DNA of 64,000 nt from Physella acuta (taxonomy: Eukaryota; Mollusca; Gastropoda; Physidae), in contig NW_026732982.1 of NCBI RefSeq assembly GCF_028476545.1, positions 372,001 to 436,000 on the forward strand, written 5' to 3'. The first letter of the stretch is position 1; every line of letters begins with the position of its first letter. The notes beneath the pieces were generated by a model. It did not search any database. It was not told the DNA's origin and was given only the letters and a program-made list of their open reading frames with translations. Shown piece after piece: positions 1 through 11,341 of the stretch. Both the position numbers and the translations under genes were made by a program.

Positions 1-425
1 GGTAGTCGATTCATTTGAACTTAATAAATAGATTAGTATATTGAATAGAGCAAAGGGTAGATAACAGAATGAAGCAATAACAAATGCTCGATTAGCCATG
101 AGACAGTTTTAAACTGCTGGTCATGGATGGTTGATTTCATGCCATGGAGCTGACCACTGACGTATGAGGGGCAGATAACTGTCTTTTCAGATCACAAGCT
201 TCCGATTAGGATATAGACTGTTCAGACATGATTTCAATAAGGTCACAAGCAGATTAAGTAATATAAAAACAAAACTTCATGCTTACAATGAGGAATGCTG
301 TCCTGGAATGTAAACATTTCAAAACAATATTACTATTTGTTGTTTTGCTTGTCAACTATGTATAAAAGTGTACACCCTGTCAGAAGGGGTCAAAGCATAT
401 TTTCAGTGGTATGTGGCATCTGTTT
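1..425. other. AT-rich non-coding DNA
   Basis: I see no coding exon, RNA gene or repeat here. It may be the distal 5' flank or an intron of the copper-transporter gene downstream, because the first visible exon of that gene has a good acceptor in front of it and so probably has an upstream exon. Confidence 0.4.
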
Positions 426-1632
426 CATGAAGATCTCTAAGAACTAACAGAATGGATTTAAAAAGTAATTGTTTTGTATAACAGAAATAACAACCATTTT
501 AATTTTTTTTAATTCATGATTACAAAATTGAAGAAATAAATCAAAACTTTTTAAAACATTGAGTTGAAAATTTTTAAAATAAAATATAAAACTTGATTTC
601 CTTAACAAAAGCATTAATATCTCCTCCGTTTAAACAATGTTGGCTTGGACAAGAACTTGAACAAGCATTTTCAGTGCAGTTTAAAACCTTATTATTAAGA
701 TTTTTTACAATTGCTTTATTTTATGATTTTAATCTGGTTCTAAAATTATCTCCTAGTTTCTATCCCAAAATATACATACCAAACCAAATAAATTATTTTT
801 AAAACTGTCTTTTATCAAGTTTAGATGTAATAAAGTGTCTGCTAAAGCTCATTATTTAAGCAATAAAAAACAAAATGATAAGATAAGACAGATTATCTCC
901 CTTGAGTGGGTTCATGTCACAGTAAGCTATATTGATTACAAATACGTGATTTAATACAGCATTTGACCTCAACCTTTTCTGGTACTCATGAAGATCTCTA
1001 AGAACTAACAGAATGGATTAAAAAAGTAATTGTTTTGTATAACAGAAATAACAACCATTTTAATTTTTTAAATTCATGATTACAAAATTGAAGAAATAAA
1101 ATAAAACTTTTTAAAACATTGAGTTGAAAAAATTTTTAAAATAAAAAATAAAACTTGCTTTCCATAACAAAAGCATTAATATCTTCTCCTTTTTAACAAT
1201 GTTGGCTTGGGCAAGAACCAGAACATGCATTTATCTTCTTATTCTTCTTGTTTGGGGTTTAAAGTCCGCTTTCAAACTTACGATTATATCGCAGACTGAA
1301 CATGCATTTATATTTTCAGTGCAGTTTAAAATCTTATTATTAAGATTTTTTACACTTGCTTTATTTTATGATTTTAATCTGGTTCTAAAATTATCTCCTA
1401 ATTTCTATCCCAAAATATACACACCAAACCAAATAAATTATTTTTAAAAATGTCTTTTGTCTAGTTTAAATGTAATAAAGTGTCTGTTGAAGCTCATTAT
1501 TTAAGCAATAAAAAACAAAATGATAAGATAAGACAGATTATCTCCCTTGAGTGGGTTCATGTCACAGTAAGCTATATTGATTACAAATACGTGATTTAAT
1601 ACAGCATTTGACCTCAACCTTTGCTGGTACTC
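426..1632. repeat. Tandem duplication, ~561-bp unit, two copies
   Basis: The block starting 'atgaagatctctaagaacta' at about 427 restarts at about 988 and runs to about 1632. Both copies end in the same phrase (cagcatttgacctcaacc). The copies differ by a few substitutions. The second copy also carries about 85 extra bases near 1222-1310, flanked by two copies of 'gaacatgcatttat', which looks like an insertion with a target duplication. The small open frames in both copies are chance. Confidence 0.85.
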
Positions 1633-1814
1633 ACATAATTTGTGATACAGATGCTTTTACTGTTTTAAATTTCAAAACATTTTTTAAAATCTCTTGAAAA
1701 ATGCTAAGAATCCACCAAGACATTGATATTGTATTCAAAAGAGTTACTATTGGCCTACTGGTAAAAATGTCATCCAGTGGTCATTAAAAATGTCACATTT
1801 TATGTCCTTTAGTC

Positions 1815-2132
1815 CAGGGGCATAGCAAGGGGGGGGGGGGGGGTGGCGGGGGGTGACACCATTTAGGGGGGGTGACACCAAGGCAAAAAATAGCAAAATA
1901 TATACAGAAAATGATAATTCCACTTAATTAAGTGATTAATTAGAGCGTTAAATATGTTAAATAGTCTTTTAAGGGTGCAATTTTGAGGGGGGGGGTGGGA
2001 ATCGAAAGTTTGAGGGGGGGGGGGGGGCAAATCGAAAATTGAAAGTTTGTCCCCCGGAAGGGTCGCTAAGCCTCTGGGGGGTGACACCATTAAGTGCCGC
2101 ACCGGGTGACACCCGACCTCGCTATGCCACTG
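1815..2132. mobile_element. Non-autonomous hAT-type MITE (318 bp)
   Basis: The left end reads CAGGGGCATAGCAAGG and the right end, reverse complemented, CAGTGGCATAGCGAGG, so there are terminal inverted repeats. Flanking 8-bp target duplications are ctttagtc (1807-1814) and ctttagcc (2133-2140), 7 of 8 identical. Both the 8-bp duplication and the CAG...CTG ends are typical of the hAT superfamily. The inside is poly-G tracts and 'gggtgacacc' motifs with no transposase. It landed in a short tandem repeat: 'ccagtggtcatta' with 'aatgtcacatt' occurs on both sides. Confidence 0.75.
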
Positions 2133-2689
2133 CTTTAGCCCCCAGTGGTCATTACACATTGTCACATTTGTAGCCCTTTAGCCTACAGTGGTCAGTATAC
2201 AAATCAAATAGTTAAGTAATCAATAATCACATTCAATCTTGTTTGTAAAAAAAAAATTTTACAAGCCAAAATTTTGGGTAGAAATAAATACTGCATAATG
2301 TGTGGTAAGTAAATATCTGCATATCTATACAAATACATGTGTCAGCATTATTTTAGTTGAACTAATAACCCAGATCCCACCACTGCTAGTTTGTGGCCAA
2401 TATTTTAATAATTCTTTATTGTAAAAAGCACAGAACATACCAAAAAAAATCCAATTAAATGTATAAAGAAAATACCACAACAATAAGATCGTCAGGATCA
2501 AGCAAATGTTGACCTGTCCAAAGGATTGTCAACATACAAAATGATAATTAGGTACCTCTCTGTATAGCTCAAAATAACAAAATTGCTGATGCAGAAAATA
2601 GGTTATTGATTAAGTTTCACTTGTAGTTTTATGCTGATACATTGAAATTGTTGTCCAAAATTACCTAAATAATGCTTTGTCCCACAAAC

Positions 2690-2790
2690 AAAGGTGGCTG
2701 GGCTTAGTGCTGACCACATTATCTCCTTGTATGCCCATGTCATTGAAACAAATGAACTCTACTTCATCTGTCCCTTATGTCTTTGACACT
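2690..2790 (+). mobile_element. SINE body fragment
   Basis: The stretch 'gtggctgggcttagtgctga', 'ccacattatctcc', 'cattgaaacaaatgaactct' and 'acttcatctgtccc' follows the same order as the SINE body at 3255-3425. It looks like a 5'-truncated, diverged copy. The open frame covering it is not a gene. Confidence 0.6.
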
Positions 2791-3129
2791 AAGATGATGA
2801 ATGTTGTATTTAAATTTATAATTGCCTTTTTAAAAAATTCTGAACATAATTTTGGTTGGTGGTATAAGTAGAAATAGAAGCATGACTGATAATCTTTTTT
2901 TTTTTTATTTGGAATTTTTCTAGAAGGTTGTATCTGACTGAAGTATCATTACCATCTCATCATTTGAAATTGGTTTATAAAGCTAAATAAGATAGTGGTC
3001 TAACATTATTTATTATTTAAACATGTATGTTTGTTTTGTGTTTAATAATTGCTGGTTATTACTTATTCTTGTCATTAAATATTAAAAATATGTGTTGAAT
3101 ACAGCTGAAGGTTATTTTTCTATTTTTAG

Positions 3130-6100
3130 ATGTACTTCGACACGGGTGTCAAAATGAGTGACATTTTGTTTGCTGGATGGGACACCAACTCTAATACTGG
3201 TAAATTTGTCTTCGTTCTGCTTACATATAGCTATATATCAGATCAGGACAATGGGAGTCCACCCAGCTCTGAAGGGTATCTGACTTAAGGGAAAGTAAAG
3301 GCAGCTGGGCATTGTGCTGACCACACTATCTACAGAGTTCTTTTTCCCTTCATATTCCCCGGTAAAGAAACATAGGAACTCTACTTCATCTGCCCAATGG
3401 GTCACTACATCTTTAGAGGAACTTTATTTGTGTATTTAAATGTATTTTGTCCACATAAAATAAACCTGACACCCCTCCCATCCAATACACACACACAACA
3501 CCCAGTACTTAATTAGTTTTACAGTAATTTGATAAAATGAAAAAAGGCTTGATTTCCAGTCAACTGTACTTTATTTCCATTTGCCTAGATGTGGTCATTG
3601 CATCGCTGATATCATTCCTCATCACAATCTTGTTTGAGGGCTTGAAAACTTTCAAATCTTTCATCATACTCATGAGAAAAAAGAAGCCTACATTTTCTGG
3701 AACATCAGGCATTGAGATTAGAGAATCACAGACCAACCTTCTTGCCTCCCTAGATAATCCTGACCCTAACCAGATCAGAAAGTGGAGGTTTGGATTTCAT
3801 TTTTTTAAATTGTTAATTAAATGTGTGGATTGCTGTGTTGTTGGCCTACTTACGTGGGTTGCAATAGTTAAATGGAGGGGGGAAAAGGGGAGGAAGCTAT
3901 ATGAATGAAAATAAAGCTGAGCTCTTTTTGGTTGAAGTATTTTAGTTTGACCTTAGCCAGCCAGTAGCTTGTTACATACAACATAACCATATTATCTGGA
4001 ATGGTTGTCATCAAAGTTTAGACTATAGAAAGTGTTTTTTTTATTTATCGAGTGTATAGAGGACAAATGCAGTCTGTCCAAAAACATAATCTCGAGAAAA
4101 ATGAGTGTATAAATCTCATTCCAAACTGGTGCAAAATATTACGTTAAAACATTCATAAAATATTTGCATTCTACTTTTCTGACATTGTACATTGAGTGTT
4201 CTTGTAGCTTGTATTATTGACAATGTAAGTAAAAGTACATCACTTTCTCAAAAAAGTGGACATGCTACATTTGTCGTCTATACATGCGTTATGTTAGTGT
4301 TAGAGTTTAAAAATTGGGGATACAAATGAATGTAATAATCTTTCTTCACTTCTGCTAGTGCTTATCATGGGTCATCAACTACATATTTCCTGAGTTCTCT
4401 TTCCTGGGTCATTTTCTTCAGAGTGACCCTTCCTGGTGTGTCTACCTCCCTTAGGGCAGTCACCAAGAACAATTTTAGGAAATACGTTTTGGGATTCCTT
4501 TGTGTGTGCCTGTCTTAATGGTTACATTGTAGTGCCTTCATGATGATATTGATATGCCCTGAGACCAGACCTCTGTTTTTCTAATGATATCCTCTAATAC
4601 ACGGGTTCCCAACCTGGGGGTCGCGACCCCCCTGGGGGTCGCGACCCCCCTGGGGGTCGCGAAGGTCTTTCTGGGGGGTCGCCAACTGGTATACTAAACC
4701 TTAGTAATTTGAAAAAAAACCATAAATATTTAGAAGAATTTTTGAAATTCGGCTTCATTAACATCACTGAAAATGTAATAGAGAAGAAACAAAGTGCACT
4801 GTACAAAGTTGTTCTCAGTCACGAATCTATGAAATCTTCAAAACTAAAACGTCATTTGAGACACCAAAAATATATGGAGTTCTTTCGTCGGTAAGAAGCT
4901 AGTTGCAAACGCCAGAGACTTGATCGAACAGGAAGTTTTCACCAGCATTAGTGCAAGCATCAAATGAAGTCGCCATAGAAAATGCCAAGCAAAAAAAAAA
5001 AAAAAACAATAGGAGAAAATCTCATCAAACGTTGCATGTACGTAAATGTTAAATAACACTATTTTATTGAAATTAAGCTTTCACCATTGTTTGCTTTTCA
5101 AGTTAATAAATCAACAGACGCGAGTTCGTGTTCGCAGTTGCTGGTCTGTGTCTATATTCATGCGGATGATAGCGAAGAAGAGTTGCTCTTTTGTGAAGAT
5201 ATCATGGAGAAAATAAATACCTTTTTTCTTTTTGAAACTGGATGATTAAAATGGGTTAGAACGGCTGTGGGGGTTTGTACGGATGGCGCGCCATCTATGT
5301 TTAGCTCAAAATCGGGCTTTCAGAAACTAGAAAATATTTAGCTCCCTAACCACTGCCCTAACCAATCGACATCAAGAGTCCATTGCTAGTATAAGTCGTA
5401 AATTATATAAAATCTGGAGCCTTCAAAGAATTGAGCAAAAACATTAATATAGATCACGAGGTTCTGCTCTTCTACACTAAATTATGCTGGCTGTCAAACG
5501 AAATGTTGTTAATTGTGTTTTTGAATTAAAATCTGAAATCAAATTGTTCTTGGAAGTGCAAAGGAAACAAGACTTTTTGGTATACTTAAAACTACATAGA
5601 GTGGTTGGAGAGAGTATCATACCTAGTAGATGTGTTGGAACATCAAGATAAGCTTAACCTGAAGCTTCAGGGAAAATGAACGAATATTATAACTTTCCAT
5701 GTTAATCTCGGGGCATTTTTATCAAAACTGCTAAATCGGTAAAGAAAATAAATCTTGGAAATATTGTAAATTTGAGAAACTCTGCGGTGTGGTAGATGAA
5801 TCTGATTGTGAGATAATTAAAATTTTGAAAGAAGCGATTTCTGAGCATCTTGAATCTCTGGAAAACGAATTGCATCGCTATTTCTCTGAGCTGTAAAAAA
5901 GAAGAATCTGCATTTACGCATTACCCATTCTCATCTTCCCTTGATGTTGCCAGCATTCCCGATGAATAACAAAATGAATTCTTTGATTTCCAGAATGATT
6001 CCGAGTAAGATGAAAAACTGCAGACACAATTTTGGTGTAGTATTCACCATTCATACCCAAACGTAAAATTGATTGACTTTTCGGGAATATATTTTCAACA

Positions 6101-8700
6101 CAAAAAAAAACAAAATTAAGATAATTATGACATAGGTTGGCGTTAACAAAAAAAATTTTAAATTAAAAGGTTAACCACGAAGGTTTAGTGGATAGTATGT
6201 AATTTTACTCATGCTATTAAAACATTTATCAAGAGTAGTTCATATTGAAAGTCTACTAGAAAATCTTATTTTAGTGCTTATTAACTTCCATACTAATTTC
6301 GGCTTTTTAGTTCTATGGGGGTCGCGGGTCACTTACTTTTTATAAAAGGGGGTCGCCACTCGAAAAAGGTTGGGAACCACTGCTCTAATAAGTCATCACT
6401 TGTTTGGTCAAAAGGTTTTCTTCTTCTTCTTCTTTCTTCCAAAAAAAATTAAGTATTACTTGTCACCTTGTTATTCACTGTACAGGCAGTTGACCTGCTT
6501 TTCTTTTTGGGTTTGCTACCATAGCCTTTGTCCAACTCTGCATGGGATTTCTTTAATAACAATTCAAGGAGATTCTGCATAAGCTATTCTTTATAAGGTT
6601 TTCAATGGATAAACAAAATATATTCCAAGGGTTTTAGTTAACAGTCATTGATTGGATGTTGCAATTAAACATATCAATGTAAACTGTTTTGTCTATACTT
6701 TTTAAACACTTTCTCTATAGCTTAATATAATTTGTAACATATTTCAAGGACTTATACATAAAATGTATTTTTATTTTGAACAGGGCAATAATTTTTCTTG
6801 TTGAAAGTTTCATCCATGTTGTGAGTTTCTTTTATGGCTACCTGCTGATGTTGATTGTGATGACCTACAGTGTTTGGTTTGTTCTGGCTGTAGTTATAGG
6901 TAACATTTTTTGTTGACTCCAAACATTTAAAATTGTCATGGTTTGCTTGATTTTATCAACTAATGTAGTAGAGTTCAGATTGTTATTGTACTTTTGTAAA
7001 CATCTAAAATGTTGTGACTTTAAGCAAACAAATCTAATGTGGGTGAACATTCAGATACCTGGAATGGTGTGGTCTAGCATTAGAGCACTAGCCAGTTAAC
7101 CCAAATATCTTGAGTTCAAATTCAAGTAAGTAGAACGTCACTAAGTCCACTTATCTCTGATGGGTACCTAACCCATGTTAGGGAAAGTAAAGGCAGCTGG
7201 GCTTAATGTCATCCTATAAGCCTACACATATAGTTTATATTAAAGGGTCAGGATTTGGATATTTCACGTTCCACCCCATACACATACAGTTTCTTGTGTT
7301 TGTTTCATAGGGTCAGGCTTTGGATATTTCATGTTCCACCCCATACACATACAGTTTCTTGTGTTTGTTTCATAGGGTCAGGCTTTGGATATTTCATGTT
7401 CCACCCCATACACATACAGTTTCTTGTGTTTGTTTCATAGGGTCAGGCTTTGGATATTTCATGTTCCACCCCATACACATACAGTTTCTTGTGTTTGTTT
7501 CATAGGGTCAGGCTTTGGATATTTCATGTTCCACCCCATACACATACAGTTTCTTGTGTTTGTTTCATAGGGTCAGGCTTTGGATATTTCATGTTCCACC
7601 CCATAAGCCTACACCTACAATTTAAATACTCCTCACGTGCCAAGAAGGACACGACTGCCAGTTGCTGCAGTGGTAAGGCTACACCCAGCATAAACACAGA
7701 ATTTGAAGGTTTTATTTCTTTCACAATCAGAATTCATTCATTCCCTCTAACCTAACATTACTGATTATCTTACCAACAAAAATATTAACATTTGAACAAT
7801 TATGCATTCCAACTTTGATACTTTTTCTCATATCTAAAGCAAAGTACAGTCTTAAAATATTTTTCCCTTTGACTATACTCTCGACACTTTGCAACCATCT
7901 TTTTTGCCAATTTTTTTACACTATTTTTTATATTTTACAATGCACTTTTCAACTATAAATAAGCAGAATATCCAAGCAATGTTATTAAAACTATGTTTTT
8001 TGTTGGCCCTTAGTAAGTTTAAAGTTAACAAAGAACTAACATCATTATCCAGCTAATTCTTAAATGAAAACATTAAAACCCAAGAAAATTATGAATATTG
8101 TAAAAAAAAAAGAAAGATTACACGTTAAAAATCTGGGATTAACTCAGAACATTTACTCTACCAATTTCCATTTGACATTCTAGTGTAGATTTTTTTTTCA
8201 AATACTTGTTGTTTATACTGTACAGGGTAAATAGTTTCAGGTTATTAATCTACTAACTGGGTTAGGGTAACTAAACACTAACCTAAAGCCTTTATTTGAA
8301 TAAACCTTATGCATATAATGTTCCATAAAATGCTTTCTATTTAATTCTTTTTATTAGCAATTTACATCTAATGCAGGGGTCTCCAAACTTTTCAGTCCGA
8401 GGGCCGCATTAACTGTCAAATTTTAGTTCGGGGGCCAGTTTCTTCCAGGCATGTCTTTGATTTTTTCTGGGCAAAGTTCTTCAGCCATCACCAACAAACG
8501 ATTTTTCCTTGGACAAAAAGATCTCAGCGGGCCGGATGAGAGGACTCCGCTGGCCGGTTGCGGCCCGCGGGCCGTAGTTTGGAGACCCCTGATCTAATGC
8601 AATGTTTCTCTTAAAATTTCTATACTCTTGATTTTAATCTCTGCATCAATCTCTAGGCGATGTTACTGAAGCACCATCAGTTTCATCCATCATTACATGA
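3130..8700 (+). CDS. SLC31: SLC31-family (CTR) copper transporter, CTR2-like, 5 exons
   Basis: Copper transporter of the SLC31/CTR family, which forms trimers moving Cu(I) across plasma or endolysosomal membranes. I place exons at 3130-3199, 3589-3787, 6784-6899, 7571-7672 and 8657-8700 (stop 8698-8700); phases join cleanly and give 176 residues. Visible marks: N-terminal MYFDTGVKMSDILFAGWDT; TM1 about residues 25-39 ending in the family signature FEGLK; a hydrophilic loop; TM2 with the copper-relay MxxxM (M112-L-I-V-M116) inside GYLLMLIVMTYSVW; TM3 with GxxxG (G129-S-G-F-G133) followed by YFMFHP, close to the human CTR2 pattern GSAVGYYLAYP. The cytosolic tail has a CC pair. The start is uncertain: an acceptor (tatttttag) directly precedes the first ATG, so a short upstream exon may add N-terminal residues. 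The exon 2 donor (gtttgg) is weak. AATAAA lies at 8731-8736, but a GTAAG right after the stop also allows splicing on to 9727. CTR1 against CTR2 orthology is inference. Confidence 0.85.
3255..3425 (+). mobile_element. tRNA-derived SINE, body portion
   Basis: Lies in intron 1 of the copper transporter. Recognisable SINE body words in order: 'gaagggtatctgacttaagg', 'gaaagtaaaggcagctgggc', 'attgtgctgaccacactatc', 'gaactctacttcatctgccc' and 'gaggaactttattt'. The tRNA-like head is missing or unrecognisable, so the copy is 5'-truncated. I know this body as a family widespread in gastropods; the identification is from memory. Confidence 0.65.
4592..6390 (+). mobile_element. Decayed hAT transposon, ZBED5/SCAND3-like transposase, with target duplications
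   Basis: The element proper is 4600-6382 (1783 bp), in intron 2 of the copper transporter. Ends are CACGGGTTCCCAACCT and, reverse complemented, CAGTGGTTCCCAACCT, with 'gggtcgc' subterminal motifs on both sides. Perfect 8-bp target duplications CTCTAATA lie at 4592-4599 and 6383-6390. Transposase traces on the plus strand: KYLEEFLKFGF followed by LSHESMKSSKLKRHL, the N-terminal region of ZBED5-like transposases; the expected zinc-binding Cys pair is not seen. Further on are STDASSCSQLLVCVYIHADD near 5110, VGVCTDGAPSM near 5265 and a C-terminal SYPNVKLIDFS-like piece near 6050. The reading frame is broken many times, so it is a pseudogene copy in the same orientation as the host gene. Confidence 0.85.
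7064..7205 (+). mobile_element. tRNA-derived SINE, head and start of body
   Basis: 'tggtctagcattagagcact' resembles a Pol III A box region and 'gagttcaaattcaag' a B box (GGTTCRANNC). The order tRNA-like head, then 'ctctgatgggtacctaaccc' and 'gggaaagtaaaggcagctgg', is that of a complete SINE 5' half. The body breaks off about 40 bases before the splice-junction array. It sits in intron 3 of the copper-transporter gene. Confidence 0.7.
7246..7605 (+). repeat. 65-bp minisatellite made of exon 4 acceptor plus exon 4 start (SLC31)
   Basis: Units start at 7246, 7311, 7376, 7441, 7506 and 7571; the last is the real exon 4. Each unit begins 'ggtcaggctttggatatttc' (the exon start encoding TM3 GSGFGYF) and ends 'tttcttgtgtttgtttcatag', a polypyrimidine tract with AG. 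Units are nearly identical; the first has two changes and a poorer acceptor (ttaaag). An upstream acceptor would encode the same TM3 through FMFHPI, then a short new tail ending at TAG. The phrase 'ataagcctacac' flanks both sides of the array. Confidence 0.9.
8366..8599. mobile_element. Non-autonomous hAT-type MITE with target duplications
   Basis: The element is 8374-8591 (218 bp), in intron 4 of the copper transporter. Left end CAGGGGTCTCCAAACT; right end reverse complemented CAGGGGTCTCCAAACTAC. Perfect 8-bp target duplications ATCTAATG lie at 8366-8373 and 8592-8599. Subterminal 'gggccgc' and 'gcggcccgcgggcc' motifs make the ends GC-rich. No coding capacity. Near-perfect inverted repeats and a perfect duplication suggest a fairly young insertion. 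Confidence 0.88.
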
Positions 8701-8730
8701 GTAAGAATAGGCAACTCTGGTTTATCTTAT

Positions 8731-8787
8731 AATAAAATTCTAGGAAGTTTTTTCAATAAAACCATCATTTAAAAATATCCCAATAAA
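8731..8787 (+). promoter_or_regulatory. Candidate polyadenylation signals of the SLC31 gene
   Basis: AATAAA occurs at 8731-8736 and 8782-8787, about 30 and 80 bases after the stop codon in exon 5. Either could end the transcript. The region is AT-rich, so chance matches are possible. Confidence 0.4.
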
Positions 8788-9726
8788 ATTTCATTTTTAA
8801 AATATTGCTAATATAGAAATAGTTTAATGTATTTAATTAAATAGTTTTGTATGTATCACATAGACTTTATGTTAGCATTAAAAAATTTTTTAAGAAAAAC
8901 CAGTTGCTGCCCTTTTGGTGTTGTGGATTAAACAATGTCCAATGGATTTTTTCTTTCCATTAAGTTGTTTTTTTCCTGTAGTATATCTATATGTTTTGTT
9001 ATATTATTAGTTTTCCCGAACAAAAAACATTTACTCCACATCTTTAACTAATTTGTGTGATTCAGCAGCGTTTAAAAATACTATATTGATTTTTTTTTAA
9101 AATATGTTATGGGTTGTATTGCATGTTTTTCATTTTTTCAGTTTAGACAAAGATTGCTTCATCTCATTATATTATGGTGGATTTAGTTTAGTTTTATTTA
9201 ACACAAATTCATATTTTTTCTTACTTGGTTTGCTGTGATTTGACAATGTTACTTTTCTCTTTTTATTTGCCTTATTACCTTACTCTGTTATGTTATTTCT
9301 ATTTTATTTATTTATTAGCCATTATAAAAAACATGAAGGCCTACATTTAAAAAGTTGATGTATCTGTTCCTTATAATGTATATGTGTTTTTAGAAATTTA
9401 GTTCCTTTGCTTTTTGGTTAATATTGCACTGTAAATATGATTCATTAAACAAGGTTGTAGATTAAAATTCTACCAAATAAAAAACATCAAGTATTCAGAC
9501 TAGATAAAAACATAATTAATAAAAAATGTATTTTTTTTTTTTACCTGCTCCTTACAAAATAAAACAAAATGCTTGAATATATCAACTTATTCAGAGCTAA
9601 TAAATTCAACTCAATATTTTTTAGAGCTTCATTCGTAACAAATTTATGTAAATGACATATTTTTATAACATGTAAGCAAAAAACATTATCTAACCTCTAA
9701 AAAATTAATTTGTTTATTTTTCTCAG

Positions 9727-9789
9727 AAACATCCAGATTGCAGAGTCAGCAAAGAAGTTACAACACTATTTCCCAAGAACCCAACTAGA
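9727..9789 (+). other. Possible alternative last exon of the SLC31 gene
   Basis: A fair acceptor (tttatttttctcag) precedes 9727. Joined in phase after exon 4 instead of exon 5, it would encode a different hydrophilic tail (ETSRLQSQQRSYNTISQEPN) ending in TAG at 9787-9789. Alternatively it is 3' UTR spliced from the GTAAG donor that follows the exon 5 stop. The choice needs transcripts. Confidence 0.3.
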
Positions 9790-10724
9790 TGCAAAACAGC
9801 TATTTATTTAATGTTTTTTTTAAGATGTTATACTTTAATGAACTTGCCTAACCATTACGTATTATGTTGATTTTTAAATTGCGCTAATGTATTGTTTGTC
9901 CATACTTTATTGTTTAATTACCTGGTGGCTTTTTAAATTTTTTTTTATATTCGTACATTACCATATGTTAACAGTTTTAATTTATTTCTCTTGCTTTAAA
10001 ATATGCTTTGGTTTATTTATGTTTCAGCTTCTAGAAAAACGCTTATGTTTTGTCCATAAAATAAATAACCTTTTTTATTGACCTAATTTTAGTGGACATC
10101 ATTTGACACGTTGGCAACTTTAATATTATATGCATTACTCTTTTTATTGTTTACAGGTGCAAATAAGACAAAACCAACATTGATATTAAAGTATTCTTTT
10201 TATAGACAAACAACATTCATTAATTACGTCTATAAAAAAATTCAATTTTTTTAATAATCACTTGAATTTTATTCATTTTTTCGCACTGTAGAATAGCATT
10301 TTATACCTCAATATTTATCTATGATTGGACATTGTGGTCAAATGGAATAGAGTGTGATTGCTAACATAAGTCTTGAGATCATTTTCCAGGCTGGAATAAA
10401 AACTAAATACATAAATTTCCCTTGCTCATTTGGGTCCTGAATTATGAGTAGGAATGTAAAGATAGCTAAAACCACACATTTACATCTTAGGCCAAGATCA
10501 TGAGACAGTAGAAGTAGGTGATCTCCTGTTACATCTGCTGTTTAGACTACAGGTCTGAAACTCTGGGTACTTATCTAGAAAAAAGATTTGTATAAAGTTA
10601 GTTGTTTCTGTTATTTGAAGAATATGTTACTTGAAATAAAAAAAAAATTATTATTCATTTTTTATTCTTTATTTGTAGCATGTCCTGATCTATGTTTTGA
10701 ACTGTTGCAGTTTTTCTCCCATAT

Positions 10725-10784
<60 letters not shown>

Positions 10785-11341
10785 GTTTACTGTTTTATTT
10801 CCTGAAGCTTCAAATTTCATTTTTTGAAAAAAAAATTTCATGCTGTAATACATACTTAATGAAAGTTTTAGAGTTGCCAAGAACTAAAGCTTTAGAGAAA
10901 TAAAAGCTAAAAAAAACTACAATTGAACACAGCACCTCATTATTATATGTAGCAGGATCCCAACCACCCAAGATTCTACTGATTTTCTATGGATGAATAA
11001 AGGTGCTCTGTAATTATTTTTACTCAACACCTTGTAAGATACCTTTATAAGATACATTTTTAGAATATAGAATTATAACATAAGAAATAAATGGTTCTCA
11101 TCAATAGCTGGGCAGAAATAGGTTTCTCAAGGCTAAAATTATGGTAACACTAACAGTAGTCAGAGTACAAATAATAATAGAAAATAATGTAATTAAATAT
11201 ATAGCAGCTGCATGCGGTTAGAGCACACACAATTATCTTAATTTATCTAGATCTAGCTCCTAATCCAAATGCACAAAGCTCCGTTTTTTTTAACTACTAT
11301 ATAGGATTTTTTTCGCACCCGCCTTTTCTGGTACACTTTAA
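9790..11341. other. AT-rich intergenic DNA with one (AT)n tract
   Basis: No exon, RNA gene or interspersed repeat recognised apart from the (AT)n tract at 10728-10779. The short open frames here are low-complexity or chance. Confidence 0.5.
10728..10779. repeat. (AT)n microsatellite
   Basis: About 26 uninterrupted AT dinucleotides. It produces spurious Ile-Tyr open frames on both strands. Confidence 0.97.

Noticed and set aside
7064-7140. tRNA gene.
   Set aside because: The A- and B-box-like words do not fold into a proper cloverleaf with acceptor stem, and the sequence continues into a SINE body.
9727-9789. First considered as the only last exon of the copper transporter joined directly to exon 3.
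   Set aside because: That would leave TM3 without its GxxxG. The exon at 7571-7672 supplies G-S-G-F-G-Y-F in phase and joins cleanly to 8657, so 9727 is kept only as an alternative end.
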